Below are positions 63,557-64,000 of a stretch of DNA of 64,000 nt, piece after piece. The position numbers and the translations under genes are program-made. The notes under the pieces are model-generated. The model saw only the letters and a program-made list of their open reading frames with translations. It was not told the DNA's origin and ran no database searches. Numbering within the stretch: the stretch's first letter is position 1; each line of letters begins with the position of its first letter. The stretch spans positions 186,001 through 250,000 of the forward strand of contig CAVXXB010000014.1 of assembly GCA_963765585.1 (NCBI GenBank), written 5' to 3'. The DNA is from CAVXXB01 sp963765585. GTDB taxonomy: Bacteria; Calditrichota; Calditrichia; JAJRVZ01.

Positions 63557-64000
63557 TTGTTTAAGGCAGTAATGGCCGCAGATGCAACATCATTATCAGG
63601 GCTATATATCAGTTCTTTAGACTGAGGAATCGCTTTCTCAACCGAACGGATTCCCATAATATTTATTAAGCGGACCTTTTGTGAACCGGTCCTGGTGAGA
63701 AATTCCTGATACAATAAATCATCTACAGCAGAACCGGAAATCAATTCAAGTGCATATAAGGATATTTCAAAAGTATTAGAGTCCTTTAGCATCTCCTTTA
63801 ATACCGGTGCAGACTTTTCACTACCGATAAGACGAAGTCTGCGACAGATCTGGTCCTTACCATCATAGGTGCATTCAGACTGAAGTTGAATTATCATCAA
63901 ATTTTCAATTTTAGCCCATACTTTTTTCATTGTTAGCGTTCCTGATAATTTGATCTAATTGTACCATTGGTTCGAGAGATTGGTTATACTCATATTTTGC
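63529..64000 (-). CDS. HEAT-repeat protein, N-terminal part (runs off the window)
   Basis: The frame starting at ATG 63930 (MKKVWAKIENLMI) is probably not the true start. Upstream to the window edge another frame is open and reads KYEYNQSLEPMVQLDQIIRN. Together with CTYDGKDQICRRLRLIGSEKSAPVLKEML this gives the N-terminus typical of HEAT proteins found beside DUF1080 and propeller genes in Planctomycetes and Verrucomicrobia. A break near 63915 is inferred and the gene continues past 64000. Confidence 0.65.

Overview
The window looks like chromosomal DNA of a Gram-negative bacterium of the Fibrobacteres-Chlorobi-Bacteroidetes side of the tree, perhaps Marinimicrobia, Calditrichota, KSB1 or a relative. 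The evidence is two proteins with a C-terminal FPNPFN/YPNPFN-type secretion tail, a TonB-dependent receptor with a carboxypeptidase-regulatory-like N-terminus, propeller/Y_Y_Y sensor proteins, and GxxExxY. Genes often carry good AGGAGG-type ribosome binding sites, which argues against core Bacteroidetes. No rRNA is present, so the phylum is an inference.

Layout. 1-4.8 kb: end of a secreted-protein gene, a broken PEGA-domain gene, two tRNAs and a TonB-dependent receptor. 5.3-5.9 kb: a 557-bp transposon-like element carrying a GxxExxY gene. 5.9-9.3 kb: small lipoproteins, small membrane proteins, an interrupted tRNA-Arg and a secreted protein. 9.4-18.3 kb: TetR regulator with alpha/beta hydrolase, an outer-membrane protein, a double-ACT regulator, a secreted GH18 glycosidase, and a double-AAA+ Clp-like ATPase fused to a release-factor-like domain. 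19-22 kb: a badly broken secreted beta-propeller protein. 22.4-38.1 kb: a signalling region with a REC-SpoIIE phosphatase, a REC protein, a giant propeller histidine kinase, a TonB-like protein, an NtrC-type regulator with its histidine kinase, two tandem DUF4097-like repeat proteins and a propeller-AraC regulator. 38.2-44.9 kb: a 159-bp non-coding derivative of the GxxExxY element, a GT83-like membrane glycosyltransferase, and a LolD/FtsX-type ABC transporter. 45-64 kb: a long minus-strand, tightly coupled gene cluster.

That cluster is the main metabolic feature. It has six proteins with PQQ-type beta-propellers, an NHL propeller, a NapH/NosR-like membrane polyferredoxin, two Tat-exported cysteine-rich proteins (one a NapG-like ferredoxin), a NuoE-NuoF-ferredoxin fusion, a GltD/NfnB-NuoG-like flavoprotein, a glycosyltransferase and a HEAT-repeat protein. 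Many neighbours overlap by a few bases. The set suggests a NAD(P)H-linked iron-sulfur module coupled through the membrane to periplasmic redox proteins; I cannot name a described system with this composition.

Two genome-wide features stand out. First, intergenic DNA is packed with interspersed palindromic and periodic repeats. At least one family is a true mobile element: two copies share GGTAGTGT terminal inverted repeats, and each is flanked by its own perfect 8-bp direct repeat. Second, about two dozen single-base frame breaks disrupt otherwise intact genes, several of them at homopolymers. Uncorrected long-read indels are the simplest explanation, so split genes are listed as fragments with the inferred full gene explained.
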